Assembly: GCA_938034165.1 (NCBI GenBank)
Contig: CALHKP010000018.1
Location: 1-31,314 of the forward strand
Length of the DNA: 31,314 bases
From: an uncultured Clostridia bacterium
Lineage (GTDB): Bacteria; Bacillota; Clostridia; Peptostreptococcales; Anaerovoracaceae
Reading direction: 5' to 3'
Under the pieces are notes generated by a model, which was not told the DNA's origin, made no database searches, and saw nothing but the letters and a program-made list of their open reading frames with translations. Within the stretch, counting starts at the first letter, position 1. Every line of letters begins with the position of its first letter. The position numbers and the translations under genes were made by a program. Positions 1 through 8,421 of this stretch are shown here, one piece after another.

Positions 1-62
1 GGGGCTCGAACCCACAGCCTACCGGTTAACAGCCGGTTGCTCCACCATTGAGCTATCTCGGA
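1..62 (-). tRNA. tRNA-Asn (GUU), 3' end cut by window edge
   Basis: Read on the minus strand, the sequence begins with acceptor strand TCCGAGA (62 to 56). A D-arm follows (GCTC/GAGC around AATGGTG), then an anticodon stem ACCGG/CCGGT enclosing the loop CTGTTAA, and a T-arm start GTGGGTTCGAGCCCC. The anticodon is GTT (forward bases 28-30), which reads Asn codons. The end of the T stem, the 3' acceptor strand and any CCA lie beyond position 1. The arms fit the bacterial tRNA-Asn pattern closely, so identity is secure although the gene is incomplete here. Confidence 0.95.
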
Positions 63-115
63 ATACCTGTCGGAGTTTCGTTCGTGTTTGTTACTCACTC
101 GCGACTACAATAATT

Positions 116-144
116 ATTATATATTAGCATAGAGTTTTTGTCAA
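116..144 (-). promoter_or_regulatory. Promoter of the tRNA-Asn gene
   Basis: On the minus strand there is a perfect vegetative promoter: TTGACA (144-139), a 17-base spacer and TATAAT (121-116). Transcription would begin near position 109, giving a leader of about 47 bases before the mature tRNA 5' end at 62. Other tRNA genes may continue in the same transcript beyond the window edge. Confidence 0.85.
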
Positions 145-182
145 CACTTTTTTCAAATTTATTTTAAAAGTTTTTTGTTTCC

Positions 183-212
183 CGCAAGGCATTGAAATTC
201 CAATGCCTTGCG
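183..212 (-). terminator. Perfect 12-bp hairpin after the TPR gene
   Basis: CGCAAGGCATTG and its exact reverse complement are separated by six bases. It lies between the TPR gene stop (262) and the tRNA promoter (144), where a terminator is expected. On the minus strand no U-run follows (the sequence continues GGGAAACAAAAAAC), so it is not a textbook intrinsic terminator. On the plus strand only a short TTTT follows. It could end or stabilise the minus-strand transcript. Apart from this hairpin and the tRNA promoter, the 63-261 gap holds nothing I recognise. Confidence 0.5.
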
Positions 213-261
213 AGGTTTTAAAATCTCATTTCAAAATACTTTTTCGAAAAAACTTATCGGT

Positions 262-1269
262 TTATGACAAAAGATTACCCATTTCATTTCTGATTTGCTG
301 GTTGCTTCTCTCTATCAGTTCTATTTTTTCTGAATATTTCTTCGCTTTTTCCACATCATTGTTCGCACTATAGATCTCAACAAGCTCCTCCATTGCATCA
401 GTGTTGCTAGGTGAAAGCTGTAGAGTTTTCAGCAATGCTTCCTGAGCCTTGTCTAGTTCTCCCATATTCTTATATGCAACGCCTAGATAGTACCACAGAG
501 GCCACCAGGTGTTAAATCTGTCATCATCTCTGTAATTTTCTAGGATTGCGATACCCTCGTCGAAACGGCTTGAGAGGATAGCATTGTATCCCTGCTCAAT
601 CTTTACAGGTTCTTCTAACTTTCTCAGCCACTGGTTAACATCCTCTATAAGCTCAGCATTGCTTGAGAGCTTAAGGAATTCTTCCCATGTAAGCTTAGCC
701 TTTATATAAAGGCCCAGGTTCAGATAACCATATCCGAGGAAATAGAATCCCATATCGAAGTCAGGTTTCTTGATAGTCAGCTTCTCAAAAGCTTCCAATG
801 ATTCAGCCTTATATCTTCCGATATATTCCTCATCTTCTCCATGCTCATAAGAGTCCTTGCATGCGCGGCCGTAGCAATAAAGCGCATCCACGGATTCAGG
901 GTCAATCAAAAGCGCCGCCCTAAAGCAGACGCACGCATAATTATAATCCTCTTTTGCCGCCGCGTCAATACCTTCATTGATAAGTGGCTTAACAAAATCC
1001 TTTGTAAAAGTTCTTACAATATACTCAATATAATTTTCTCTGTACTTAAAATTGATATCACAGCCGATTATAACAGCCATATTTTCTGCAATCTTAAGGT
1101 TTGTAAGGCCTGTCAGTTCAGTTGTTTTTACCGGAACCGGCACACCTGTAAGAATATCGGCAACTCCTGCTTTTTCAAGATATGCCGGTGACAGTTCATC
1201 AAACAAATAATTATTTACGCGAGAAATCAGGTATTCCCCAATTCTATCCTGCAAAATCTGTTCGCTCAT
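262..1269 (-). CDS. TPR-repeat protein
   Basis: This is a soluble protein of 335 residues with no signal peptide or membrane segment. From about residue 95 it has degenerate tetratricopeptide helices: a repeat ending in the L-I-D-P type turn typical of TPRs, a second around residues 155-205, and a clear pair at about 255-320 (Y-L-G-V-A-Y-K-N-M-G followed by A-L-L-K-T-L-Q-L-S-P). Such repeats bind partner proteins; the partner is unknown. The chosen ATG (1269) overlaps the stop of the upstream radical SAM gene as TAATG, which implies translational coupling. A longer start at 1281 would place AAGG directly against the ATG, too close for a ribosome site. The first 90 residues resemble no domain I know. 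Confidence 0.8.
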   Translation of the reverse strand: MSEQILQDRIGEYLISRVNNYLFDELSPAYLEKAGVADILTGVPVPVKTTELTGLTNLKIAENMAVIIGCDINFKYRENYIEYIVRTFTKDFVKPLINEGIDAAAKEDYNYACVCFRAALLIDPESVDALYCYGRACKDSYEHGEDEEYIGRYKAESLEAFEKLTIKKPDFDMGFYFLGYGYLNLGLYIKAKLTWEEFLKLSSNAELIEDVNQWLRKLEEPVKIEQGYNAILSSRFDEGIAILENYRDDDRFNTWWPLWYYLGVAYKNMGELDKAQEALLKTLQLSPSNTDAMEELVEIYSANNDVEKAKKYSEKIELIERSNQQIRNEMGNLLS

Positions 1270-2888
1270 TATATATCCCATCCTTTTCTCATAAATTTTT
1301 TCACTGCATCAAAATTCATCGTTTCCCGAAGGTCTTTTTCTATCAGCTCCTTTGCCCAATCATAAAAGTCATCGGAGCACATTTCGAGGTTTGTTTTTTC
1401 CGATACGTACTTGAGTAAAATCCTGTACAAATCCTCTTTTTTGTGTGATCTGTGCTGAAATCCCTCTCTGTAGAAGAACTCCGCCAAGTTATCATAAAAA
1501 TCAAAGGCACTTTTTTCCTTTGATATAAGGAAAGCTGTTGATTCAGCAAACCCTCCTTTATTATGATACAAATCCAGAACATTTTCCACCATTTTCAGTC
1601 TCGCAACTTCTAAAGGGCTGATAAATTTGTTGGAAATTATCTCATAAGGAGCTTTGTTTCTGTAGACTATGTTGTATTTTTCCCTTTTTTCGTGCATTTT
1701 TGTGCCGCACAGGACTTTTAAAAAGCCCAGCTGCAGGTTGTCTGCCTCAAGAGCGTAAACACTGTTAAAGGATTCTCTGAAGGAATCAAAGTCTTCATAA
1801 GGAAGCCCTGCAATCAGGTCAACATGAATATGGGAATTTTTCATGGCAATCAGCCTTCTGACATTTTCGAAGAGTTTCTCCGTCTTAGGACTTCTGTCTA
1901 TTTCCGAAAGCACCTGCGAATTTGCACTCTGTATGCCTATCTCGAACTGAAACAGCCCTTCTCTTGCGTTTTTTAGAAGTTCCAAATGTTTTTCTTCTAT
2001 TATCTCTGCGCATATCTCAAAATGGAAATTTGTTGTTCCGTTGTCATTTCTTATAAGATATTCCCAGATGTCATAAGCTCTGTCTTTGTCGCAGTTAAAG
2101 GTTCTGTCTATAAACTTAACCTGCTTTACGTTCCTTGCCAAGAAAAAGTCCAGTTGCTTCTTGGTTTCCTCTGTAGGCAAAACTCTCACACTCTTGTCTA
2201 TTGACGAGAGGCAGTAGCTGCATCTGTAAGGGCAGCCTCTGGAAGACTCGTAGTATATAACCTTGTCCTTTTCTACATCTATATACTCATATGGAAAAGC
2301 TATGTTTTCCATTGCAGGCAGCGGATAGTTCAATGTTTCCGAAATCACGCAACCCGATTTGCTGCGATATACCAGAGAACCGATTCCCGAGAGCTTTTCG
2401 TCAAGCAAACCGGCTAAAATATCTCCCTGAGACCCATCTGTTGATTTAACAAGCTCACAGTTTTCCGTACATACAATGCCGGCTGCAACTTCCTGAAAGG
2501 CTTTTAGAAGCTCTGTAAAGGTTCTCTCCCCTTCACCTTTTATTATTATATCAACCCATTGATGCTTTGCCAGAAAGGCTTTTGCATCATAGCTGACTTC
2601 CGGGCCACCCAGAACAATCAAAAGATTTGGCTGGGCCTTTTTTAGGTCTTCGCACAGCCCTTTTATTTGCTCGATATTCCAGATATAGCAGGAAAAACAT
2701 ACAACGTCGTACTTTCCTCTCAGAATTTCTCCGTAAACATAGCTGTATTCGTTGTTTATGGTAAATTCTGTCATAGTAACATTTCGGCAAAGTTCCGGAA
2801 CTTCTTGCATTGCCTGGGCATACAGATATTTGATTGCAAGGTTTGAATGTATGAATTTTGAATTTAATGTTGTTAGCAATAACTTCAT
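1269..2888 (-). CDS. B12-binding-type radical SAM protein, probable DUF4080 family
   Basis: This 539-residue protein has an N-terminal cobalamin-binding-like Rossmann half (residues 1-130, with G-G-P-E-V at about 94-98). A radical SAM core follows, with cysteines at 219, 223 and 226 (CX3CX2C, sequence RGCPYRCSYC) that would hold the 4Fe-4S cluster. The C-terminal region (about 400-539) matches the general plan of DUF4080 proteins. Family members are usually annotated as B12-dependent radical SAM enzymes of unknown substrate. The start at 2888 is preceded by AAGGAG with a six-base gap; an upstream in-frame ATG at 2945 would overlap the preceding gene and lacks a comparable site. The gene is coupled to the downstream TPR gene. 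Its reaction cannot be told from sequence; a methylase or a tRNA or peptide modifier are all possible. Confidence 0.85.
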   Translation of the reverse strand: MKLLLTTLNSKFIHSNLAIKYLYAQAMQEVPELCRNVTMTEFTINNEYSYVYGEILRGKYDVVCFSCYIWNIEQIKGLCEDLKKAQPNLLIVLGGPEVSYDAKAFLAKHQWVDIIIKGEGERTFTELLKAFQEVAAGIVCTENCELVKSTDGSQGDILAGLLDEKLSGIGSLVYRSKSGCVISETLNYPLPAMENIAFPYEYIDVEKDKVIYYESSRGCPYRCSYCLSSIDKSVRVLPTEETKKQLDFFLARNVKQVKFIDRTFNCDKDRAYDIWEYLIRNDNGTTNFHFEICAEIIEEKHLELLKNAREGLFQFEIGIQSANSQVLSEIDRSPKTEKLFENVRRLIAMKNSHIHVDLIAGLPYEDFDSFRESFNSVYALEADNLQLGFLKVLCGTKMHEKREKYNIVYRNKAPYEIISNKFISPLEVARLKMVENVLDLYHNKGGFAESTAFLISKEKSAFDFYDNLAEFFYREGFQHRSHKKEDLYRILLKYVSEKTNLEMCSDDFYDWAKELIEKDLRETMNFDAVKKFMRKGWDI

Positions 2889-2922
2889 TTTTTCTCCTTG
2901 TTTGGCATCCTTTTGGTGCCTG

Positions 2923-3795
2923 TTACAGCATTCTGAATCGTTCATCCTTCAGAAGACCGGTATTTTCCATAGCTCTTTCCAGCTGTTTAAGCATTCTCTC
3001 TTTGTCCTGAGGAAGGTTTCCTCTGAGAGATATGTAGTTCGAAGCGTGGTTGCTTCTGAACACGCACTCTTTCGTCGGGTTCATGTGTTTCAGCATCAGA
3101 TAAGTTTCTGCTACAACCTCTTCTCCTGTCAGGACTTCAAATTTGCCTTCCTGTATATCTCTGTAAAGTGGCGTGCCCGGCTCAATCATAAGTGTAAGAA
3201 GGCTTACATACGATGCATTCATTCTACTTATGATTTTGCCTGTTTCTATTGCATGCTCCTGCCAGCCTGCTCTTCCTGCCATTCCGGATATGAAAGTTAC
3301 AGAAGTTTTGAGGCCGCAGTTTTCGGCGCGATTTACGGCTCCCACAAGTTCCTCTGCTGTAACGCCTTTGTTTATGTCTTTCAGGACTTTTTCGCTTCCT
3401 GATTCCGCTCCCAGATAAATGATTCCGATTCCCAGCTCTGCAAGTTCTCTCAGTTCCTCGTCTGTTTTTCTCAGTACGTCTTTTGCCGAACCATATACCC
3501 CAACGCGTTCACATTCGGGGAAAAGCTCACTTATCTTTTCCAGAATCACTCTAAGCTTGCTGTTTGATAAGCATAGAGCATCGCCGTCGCAGAGGAAAAT
3601 TCTGCCGACTTTTCTGTACATCATTCTGGCTGCCTGAAGGTCTTCTATAACTTCTTCCACATTTCTGACGCGAAACTGCTTGTCCTTGAACATGCCGCAG
3701 AATGTGCATGTGTTGTGAGAACATCCTATAGTTACCTGAACCAGCAAACTGTAGGCCTCACTGGGCGGTCTGTATATGCTTCCCTCGTATCTCAT
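2923..3795 (-). CDS. Radical SAM protein with CX4CX2C cluster motif
   Basis: The protein has 290 residues and an Elp3/MiaB-like radical SAM fold. Cysteines at 25, 30 and 33 (sequence GCSHNTCTFC) have four residues between the first two, not the usual three. Later motifs fit the family: F-L-C-D-G-D-A-L near residues 65-72, Y-L-G-A-E-S-G-S near 125-132, and F-I-S-G-M-A-G near 167-173. It belongs to a group of Firmicute radical SAM proteins of unknown function that share the GCSxNxCxFC pattern. The start at 3795 follows AGGAGG with a four-base gap. The gene lies 64 bases after argS and 34 bases before the B12-type radical SAM gene, so these genes are probably cotranscribed. Confidence 0.85.
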   Translation of the reverse strand: MRYEGSIYRPPSEAYSLLVQVTIGCSHNTCTFCGMFKDKQFRVRNVEEVIEDLQAARMMYRKVGRIFLCDGDALCLSNSKLRVILEKISELFPECERVGVYGSAKDVLRKTDEELRELAELGIGIIYLGAESGSEKVLKDINKGVTAEELVGAVNRAENCGLKTSVTFISGMAGRAGWQEHAIETGKIISRMNASYVSLLTLMIEPGTPLYRDIQEGKFEVLTGEEVVAETYLMLKHMNPTKECVFRSNHASNYISLRGNLPQDKERMLKQLERAMENTGLLKDERFRML

Positions 3796-3814
3796 TTTTC
3801 CTCCTATTTAACAA

Positions 3815-3843
3815 AGGGATGGCAGTTTAGCGGTACCATCCCT
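3815..3843 (-). promoter_or_regulatory. Hairpin with T-box-like sequence between argS and the radical SAM gene
   Basis: On the minus strand AGGGATGG and CCATCCCT form an 8-bp stem with a 13-base loop. The 5' arm and loop together read AGGGATGGTACCGC, which matches the conserved T-box antiterminator AGGGTGGNACCGCG apart from one inserted A and the last base. The 3' arm is followed by TTTG, a poor U-run. There are only 64 bases between argS and the next gene, too few for a T-box Stem I or specifier loop. It may be a weak terminator or attenuator, a relic, or chance. Confidence 0.45.
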
Positions 3844-3859
3844 CTTGATTTTTTAAAAA

Positions 3860-5578
3860 TTACATTCTTTCAGGTGACTTGATTCCTAGAAGAGCAAGTC
3901 CGTTCTTGATTGCATTCTTTGCTGCAAGTACAAGTGCAACTTTTGCAACCTTTTCGTCTTCGTTTTCTACCAGAATGTGTTCATCGTGGTAGAACTTGTT
4001 GAAGCCCTGAGCCATGTCAACGATGTGTCTTGTTACAATTGAAGGCTCGTATTTTTCCCCTGCGTCAACTATAACTGCCGGGAATTTGTACAGAAGTTTA
4101 ACAAGCTCGTATGCGCTTTCGCTGCACAGGTAGCTGTAGTCAATGTTTTCTGCATCCTGCGCTTTTGCAACCACATCATCTCCTGCTTTTCTCAGCACGC
4201 TTGCGCATCTTGCATGAGTGTACTGAACGTAAGGTCCTGTTTCGCCGTCAAAGTTGAGAACTTTGTCCCATTTGAATGTGTAGTCTTTGATTCTGTTGTT
4301 TGACAGTTCTTGGAACATTACTGCGCCGATTCCGACTTCTTTTGCGATTTCGTCAACATTTTCGGCGTCTGCGTTCTTTTCGAGAATGATTTCCTTAGTC
4401 TTTTCTACAGCTTTGTTCAGAACGTCTTCTAAGAATACGACTCTGCCGTGTCTTGTTGACATAGTTCCCTCTTCTAAGCTTACGAGGCCGAAAGGAACGT
4501 GAACGCAGTCTTTTGCCCAGTCATATCCGAGAAGTTCAACGATTTTGAACCACTGCTGGAAGTGAAGGTTCTGCTGTGAGGCAACTACATAGATGTTCTT
4601 GTAGAAATCGTAAGTTTCTTTTCTGTATACTGCTGCCGCAATGTCTCTTGTGATGTAGAGAGTTGAACCATCTGACTTTGTGATAAGTGCAGTTCCAAGA
4701 CCGTATTCTTCTAAGTCAACTACGTTTGCACCCTGTGATTCCTGCAGAAGTCCCTTTTCCTTCAGTTCGTTTACGAATCTAGGCATTTTGTCTGAGTAGA
4801 AGCTTTCGCCGTTGTATGAATCAAAGCTGATACCCAGCATGTCATATACTCTTGTAAATTCCTTAAGACTTTCGTCTCTGAACCACTGCCAAAGTTCAAC
4901 TTCTTCAGGTTCCTGTTTTTCCAGGCGAGCAAAGATAGCTCTCGCTTCGTCGTTGAGTTCAGGATGTTCTTCTGCTTCTACGTGGAATTTTGTGTAGTAG
5001 CTCAGAAGAGTTTTGATTGGTTCTTTGATTACGTCTTCTTTGTTTCCCCAATGTCTGTAAGCGCAAATCATCTTACCGAACTGAGTTCCGTAGTCACCCA
5101 GGTGGTTGATTCTGAATACATCATATCCGAGGCAGTCATAAATCTTGTAAAGTGAGTTACCGATTACAGTACTTCTGATGTGACCGATATGGAAAGGCTT
5201 AGCGATATTTGGTGAAGAATATTCCACGATAACCTTCTTTTTCTGTCCCAGGTCGCTTCTGCCGAAGTCTTCGCCCTTAGAAAGAACTTCTGTTACTGTG
5301 TCCTTAACCATGGCTTCCTTAGAAATGAACATGTTTACATATGCATTTACCTGTTCAACCTTTTCGAACAAATCAGCTTCGCCTATGCCTTCTGCAATTG
5401 TCTTTGCAATAAGAGGTGGGGCCTTTCTGAGAGTCTTTGCCAGTCTGAAACATGGAAAAGCGTAATCTCCCATCTTAGGATCCTGTGGGACCTCTATTAT
5501 TTCTTCGATTTCAGCTGCGGTAAGACCGCAATCCTGCTGAGCTATAAGTTCAGCAATCTCTTTTTTAAAATTTATCAT
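3860..5578 (-). CDS. argS: Arginyl-tRNA synthetase
   Basis: This class I synthetase charges tRNA-Arg with arginine using ATP in the cytoplasm. It has 572 residues, close to the bacterial norm. The N-terminal additional domain (residues 1-95) precedes the catalytic core, with the HIGH signature at 130-133 inside S-S-P-N-I-A-K-P-F-H-I-G-H. The second signature is M-S-T-R-H-G at 373-378, the usual ArgS form of KMSKS. The C-terminal anticodon-binding (DALR) domain begins with Y-V-Q-Y-T-H-A-R near 450. The ATG at 5578 follows AAAGGAG. The first 14 bases overlap the end of the upstream DUF523 gene, so the two are likely coupled. All key motifs are intact. Confidence 0.97.
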   Translation of the reverse strand: MINFKKEIAELIAQQDCGLTAAEIEEIIEVPQDPKMGDYAFPCFRLAKTLRKAPPLIAKTIAEGIGEADLFEKVEQVNAYVNMFISKEAMVKDTVTEVLSKGEDFGRSDLGQKKKVIVEYSSPNIAKPFHIGHIRSTVIGNSLYKIYDCLGYDVFRINHLGDYGTQFGKMICAYRHWGNKEDVIKEPIKTLLSYYTKFHVEAEEHPELNDEARAIFARLEKQEPEEVELWQWFRDESLKEFTRVYDMLGISFDSYNGESFYSDKMPRFVNELKEKGLLQESQGANVVDLEEYGLGTALITKSDGSTLYITRDIAAAVYRKETYDFYKNIYVVASQQNLHFQQWFKIVELLGYDWAKDCVHVPFGLVSLEEGTMSTRHGRVVFLEDVLNKAVEKTKEIILEKNADAENVDEIAKEVGIGAVMFQELSNNRIKDYTFKWDKVLNFDGETGPYVQYTHARCASVLRKAGDDVVAKAQDAENIDYSYLCSESAYELVKLLYKFPAVIVDAGEKYEPSIVTRHIVDMAQGFNKFYHDEHILVENEDEKVAKVALVLAAKNAIKNGLALLGIKSPERM

Positions 5579-6020
5579 CTTCTAGCTCCTTTTCAGATAT
5601 AACTCTAATGTTTTTTTCTTTTAACAATCCGGCAAAGCATCCGTCGCCGGGAATCAGTGTGCGGGAAAAGTTTCCGTCATATATATAACCGCTTCCACAG
5701 GATGGACTTTTGGCCTTGAGTATAGCTCCTTCTATTTCCTCCTCGAGTTCTTCGGCTCTTTGCAGAGCATCACTGTAGCAAAGCTTTGCTCCCAGTTCAA
5801 ATTCTGCAGTCACATCTTTTCCTTCGCAGGAAACAACTCTGCCGCTTCCGTCATTTACAATCTCTGACGGCGGTCTCGGTGTAGGAAGACCTCCTCTGCA
5901 TTCCGGACAAACCCCGATATAGTTCTTTCCGGCTGCAATCTCAAGCACCTTCTCGTTCCGATTATTTTTCCCATCATATCTGCATGCCTCGCCCAAAAGA
6001 CATCTGCTGATTATATACAT
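5565..6020 (-). CDS. DUF523 family protein
   Basis: This small 151-residue protein has the hallmarks of DUF523: an N-terminal I-S-R-C-L-L-G-E-x-C-R-Y-D-G (Cys7 and Cys13), the block C-P-E-C-R-G-G-L-P-T-P-R at 38-49, and K-S-P-S-C-G near 105-110. The conserved cysteines suggest metal or cluster binding, but no function is established for the family. The start at 6020 is preceded by AAGGGTGAG. It lies seven bases after mutS2 and overlaps argS by 14 bases, so it is an internal gene of the operon. Confidence 0.88.
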   Translation of the reverse strand: MYIISRCLLGEACRYDGKNNRNEKVLEIAAGKNYIGVCPECRGGLPTPRPPSEIVNDGSGRVVSCEGKDVTAEFELGAKLCYSDALQRAEELEEEIEGAILKAKSPSCGSGYIYDGNFSRTLIPGDGCFAGLLKEKNIRVISEKELEDDKF

Positions 6021-6027
6021 ACTTTTC

Positions 6028-8409
6028 TCACCCTTTTTTCATGGTTACAATAGTGACACCTTCTCCGCCTTCGTTATACTTTCCGGCATGGAAAGATGCA
6101 ACTGACTTGTGCTTCTTGAGCATAGCTCTTATGCCGTTTTTCAGGATACCTTCGCCTCTTCCGTGAATTATAGTGACTGTTTCCAGACCTGCTATAAACA
6201 CATCATCAAGATATCTGTCAACCTCAATCAGCGCATCATCAAGATTCTGACCTTGCACATTGATGGAAGCCGAAACATTCGAAAGCTTCGTCTTATACAT
6301 ACTACCATATTTTGCAGGCTTTGGCTTTCTTTTTTTCTCGGTTCCGTCAACAATTAGCATCAGGTCATTGATATTTATGTTTGCTTTCATTATACCGATC
6401 TGAACTTGAACCTCACCTTTTGCATCAGGAAGGGACAAAATTTCCCCGTTCTGATCCAGCGTGAGAACTTTGACTCTGTCTCCGATTTTGAGCTCGTCTG
6501 CGTCCACAGGATTATTGTTAACCTTCTTTATTACTCTGTGAGCATATTTATCTTCGCCTTCTTTCAGGCGCTTTTTGCTCTTTGCGAGTTTTTTGTTTCG
6601 CTCTGCGAGATTGTCAACCTTCGAAAGCTCTCTGAGTTCTTTCTGAACTTCCTTTGCTGTTTCTCTGGCATCTCTGATGATGCTTCTTGCTTCTTCCCTC
6701 GCATCTGCTATGATTTTTTCTTTCTTTTCCTTCAGCTCTTCTGTACGGCGTTCCAACTCTTCCTGCTTTTTCTTCATGGAAGCGTTTATCATTATGGCCT
6801 CGTCACGCTCGTCTTCAGCCTTCTTCTTGTCGGCTTCTATGGCGCTGATGACGTTTTCGAATTCCATATCTCTTCCTTCGATAAGTTCGGAAGCTCTATC
6901 TATTATGGATTCGTCAATTCCAAGCTTCTTGGAAATCTCAAAGGCATTTGATTTACCCGGAATTCCTATAGCCAGTCTGTATGTCGGACTTAGCGTTGTT
7001 ATGTCAAATTCCATAGAAGCGTTTTCTACACCGGAAGTGGACAACGCATACTTTTTCAGCTCATTGTAGTGGGTCGTTGCCATAGTGCAAGTGCCTCTGG
7101 CCTTTAGGTTTTCCAATATTGAAATTGCAAGAGCTGCACCTTCTGTAGGGTCGGTTCCTGCTCCAAGTTCATCAAGAAGAACAAGGGAATTTCCGTCTGC
7201 TTTTGACAGTATTTCCACAATATTTTTCATGTGAGAAGAGAAGGTAGAAAGGCTCTGCTCTATACTTTGTTCGTCGCCTATATCAGCAAAGACATTACTG
7301 AATATAGGTAGGGTGCTTCGTTCCGACGCCGGGATATGAAGTCCGCTCTGGGCCATAAGTGCAAGGAGTCCGCAGGTCTTGAGGCTGACTGTTTTTCCGC
7401 CTGTGTTTGGACCTGTGATTATGAGGGTGCTGTAATCTTCCCCCAGTGTAATATCCAGCGGCACCGCTTTTTTTCTGTCTAGAAGAGGATGTTTTCCTCT
7501 TATGATTCTTATGATTCCTTCGTCATTGATTGCAGGTTCGCTGCCCTCCATCTTGAGAGACAGTTTTCCCTTTGCCATGATAAAATCAAGTCTCAGAAGG
7601 AGCTCTTGGTTATTTTTTATTTCGTGAAAATGTTCTGCAACTCTTGAAGAAAGCTCTGCCAGTATCCTTGCAATTTCGGCCTGCTCTGCGATTTCCAGTT
7701 CTCTCAGCTTGTTGTTCAAATCAACTATAACCTGAGGCTCTATAAACAAAGTTGCCCCCGCCTTGGACTGGTCATGGACAATTCCCGGAAATCTGGCTCT
7801 ATGCTCCTGTTTAACCGGGATAACATATCTGCCGTCACGTACAGTTACTATGGCATCCTGAAGATATGTTCTGTTATCCGATGAATTGATGATTCTGTTC
7901 AGTCTATTTTTGATTGCCTCGTTTTGCATTCCTATGCTTCTTCTGATATCCCTGAGCTCGCCGGAGGCAGTATCGCTCATTTCGTCCTCTGACAGTATGC
8001 ATCTGTCGATTTCGGATGCCAGTGACGGAACCGGTGCTATGAGTTCAGTCAAAGATCTCAGAAGCGGCAAAGCAGGCAAGTCGGGTGACTTCATGAAACT
8101 TGAAACAGAAGCTGCTATGTTCAGGTTGAAAAGTACCTGAAGAAGCTGCTTCATGCTGAGAGTTCCGCCTTTTTTTGCAAAGTGGAGGTTCCCTTCTATG
8201 TCATAAATTCCGCCTGTTGGCAGTGCCCCTTTACACACAATAAGGTCAACTGCTTCCGTAGTTGACCTTAGTTCTTCTGAAATTACATGGATATCAGTGT
8301 AAGGTCTAAGCTCAGATGCCACTTTCCTCGAAAGTTCCGAACCGGCCTCGTTCTTCAAAAGCTCTATTATTTTTTCGTATTCTAAAACAATAAGTGCTCT
8401 TTTGTTCAT
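6028..8409 (-). CDS. mutS2: MutS2 ATPase with C-terminal Smr domain
   Basis: The protein has 793 residues, full length for MutS2. A core and clamp region (1-300) leads to the ABC-type ATPase, with Walker A G-P-N-T-G-G-K-T at 333-340 and Walker B L-L-D-E-L-G-A-G-T-D near 411-420. A charged coiled coil follows (about 515-620), then a KOW-like segment (640-690) and an Smr domain (718-793). Known roles are anti-recombination and, in Bacillus, rescue of collided ribosomes. The Smr domain keeps H-G-R-G-E-G (749-754), but the normal D-L-R motif reads I-N-V-Q-G (about 716-720), so acidic and basic key residues are missing. The start follows AAGGAAATC. The gene lies 12 bases after zapA, in the same neighbourhood as in Bacillus, but without cvpA or polX between. 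Confidence 0.95.
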   Translation of the reverse strand: MNKRALIVLEYEKIIELLKNEAGSELSRKVASELRPYTDIHVISEELRSTTEAVDLIVCKGALPTGGIYDIEGNLHFAKKGGTLSMKQLLQVLFNLNIAASVSSFMKSPDLPALPLLRSLTELIAPVPSLASEIDRCILSEDEMSDTASGELRDIRRSIGMQNEAIKNRLNRIINSSDNRTYLQDAIVTVRDGRYVIPVKQEHRARFPGIVHDQSKAGATLFIEPQVIVDLNNKLRELEIAEQAEIARILAELSSRVAEHFHEIKNNQELLLRLDFIMAKGKLSLKMEGSEPAINDEGIIRIIRGKHPLLDRKKAVPLDITLGEDYSTLIITGPNTGGKTVSLKTCGLLALMAQSGLHIPASERSTLPIFSNVFADIGDEQSIEQSLSTFSSHMKNIVEILSKADGNSLVLLDELGAGTDPTEGAALAISILENLKARGTCTMATTHYNELKKYALSTSGVENASMEFDITTLSPTYRLAIGIPGKSNAFEISKKLGIDESIIDRASELIEGRDMEFENVISAIEADKKKAEDERDEAIMINASMKKKQEELERRTEELKEKKEKIIADAREEARSIIRDARETAKEVQKELRELSKVDNLAERNKKLAKSKKRLKEGEDKYAHRVIKKVNNNPVDADELKIGDRVKVLTLDQNGEILSLPDAKGEVQVQIGIMKANININDLMLIVDGTEKKRKPKPAKYGSMYKTKLSNVSASINVQGQNLDDALIEVDRYLDDVFIAGLETVTIIHGRGEGILKNGIRAMLKKHKSVASFHAGKYNEGGEGVTIVTMKKG

Positions 8410-8421
8410 ATTTTGATTTCC

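Noticed and set aside
240..251. TTTTTCGAAAAA palindrome next to the TPR gene stop as a terminator
   Set aside because: The stem is almost all A-T with no usable loop. The 12-bp hairpin at 183-212 is the better candidate.
2752..3402. Plus-strand open frame of 216 codons over both radical SAM genes
   Set aside because: It lies antisense to two recognised genes, crosses their boundary, and shows low-complexity shadow composition.
6406..6951. Plus-strand open frame of 181 codons inside mutS2
   Set aside because: It is antisense to a well-conserved coding region, rich in Phe, Leu and Cys as expected for a shadow frame, and has no ribosome site or family resemblance.
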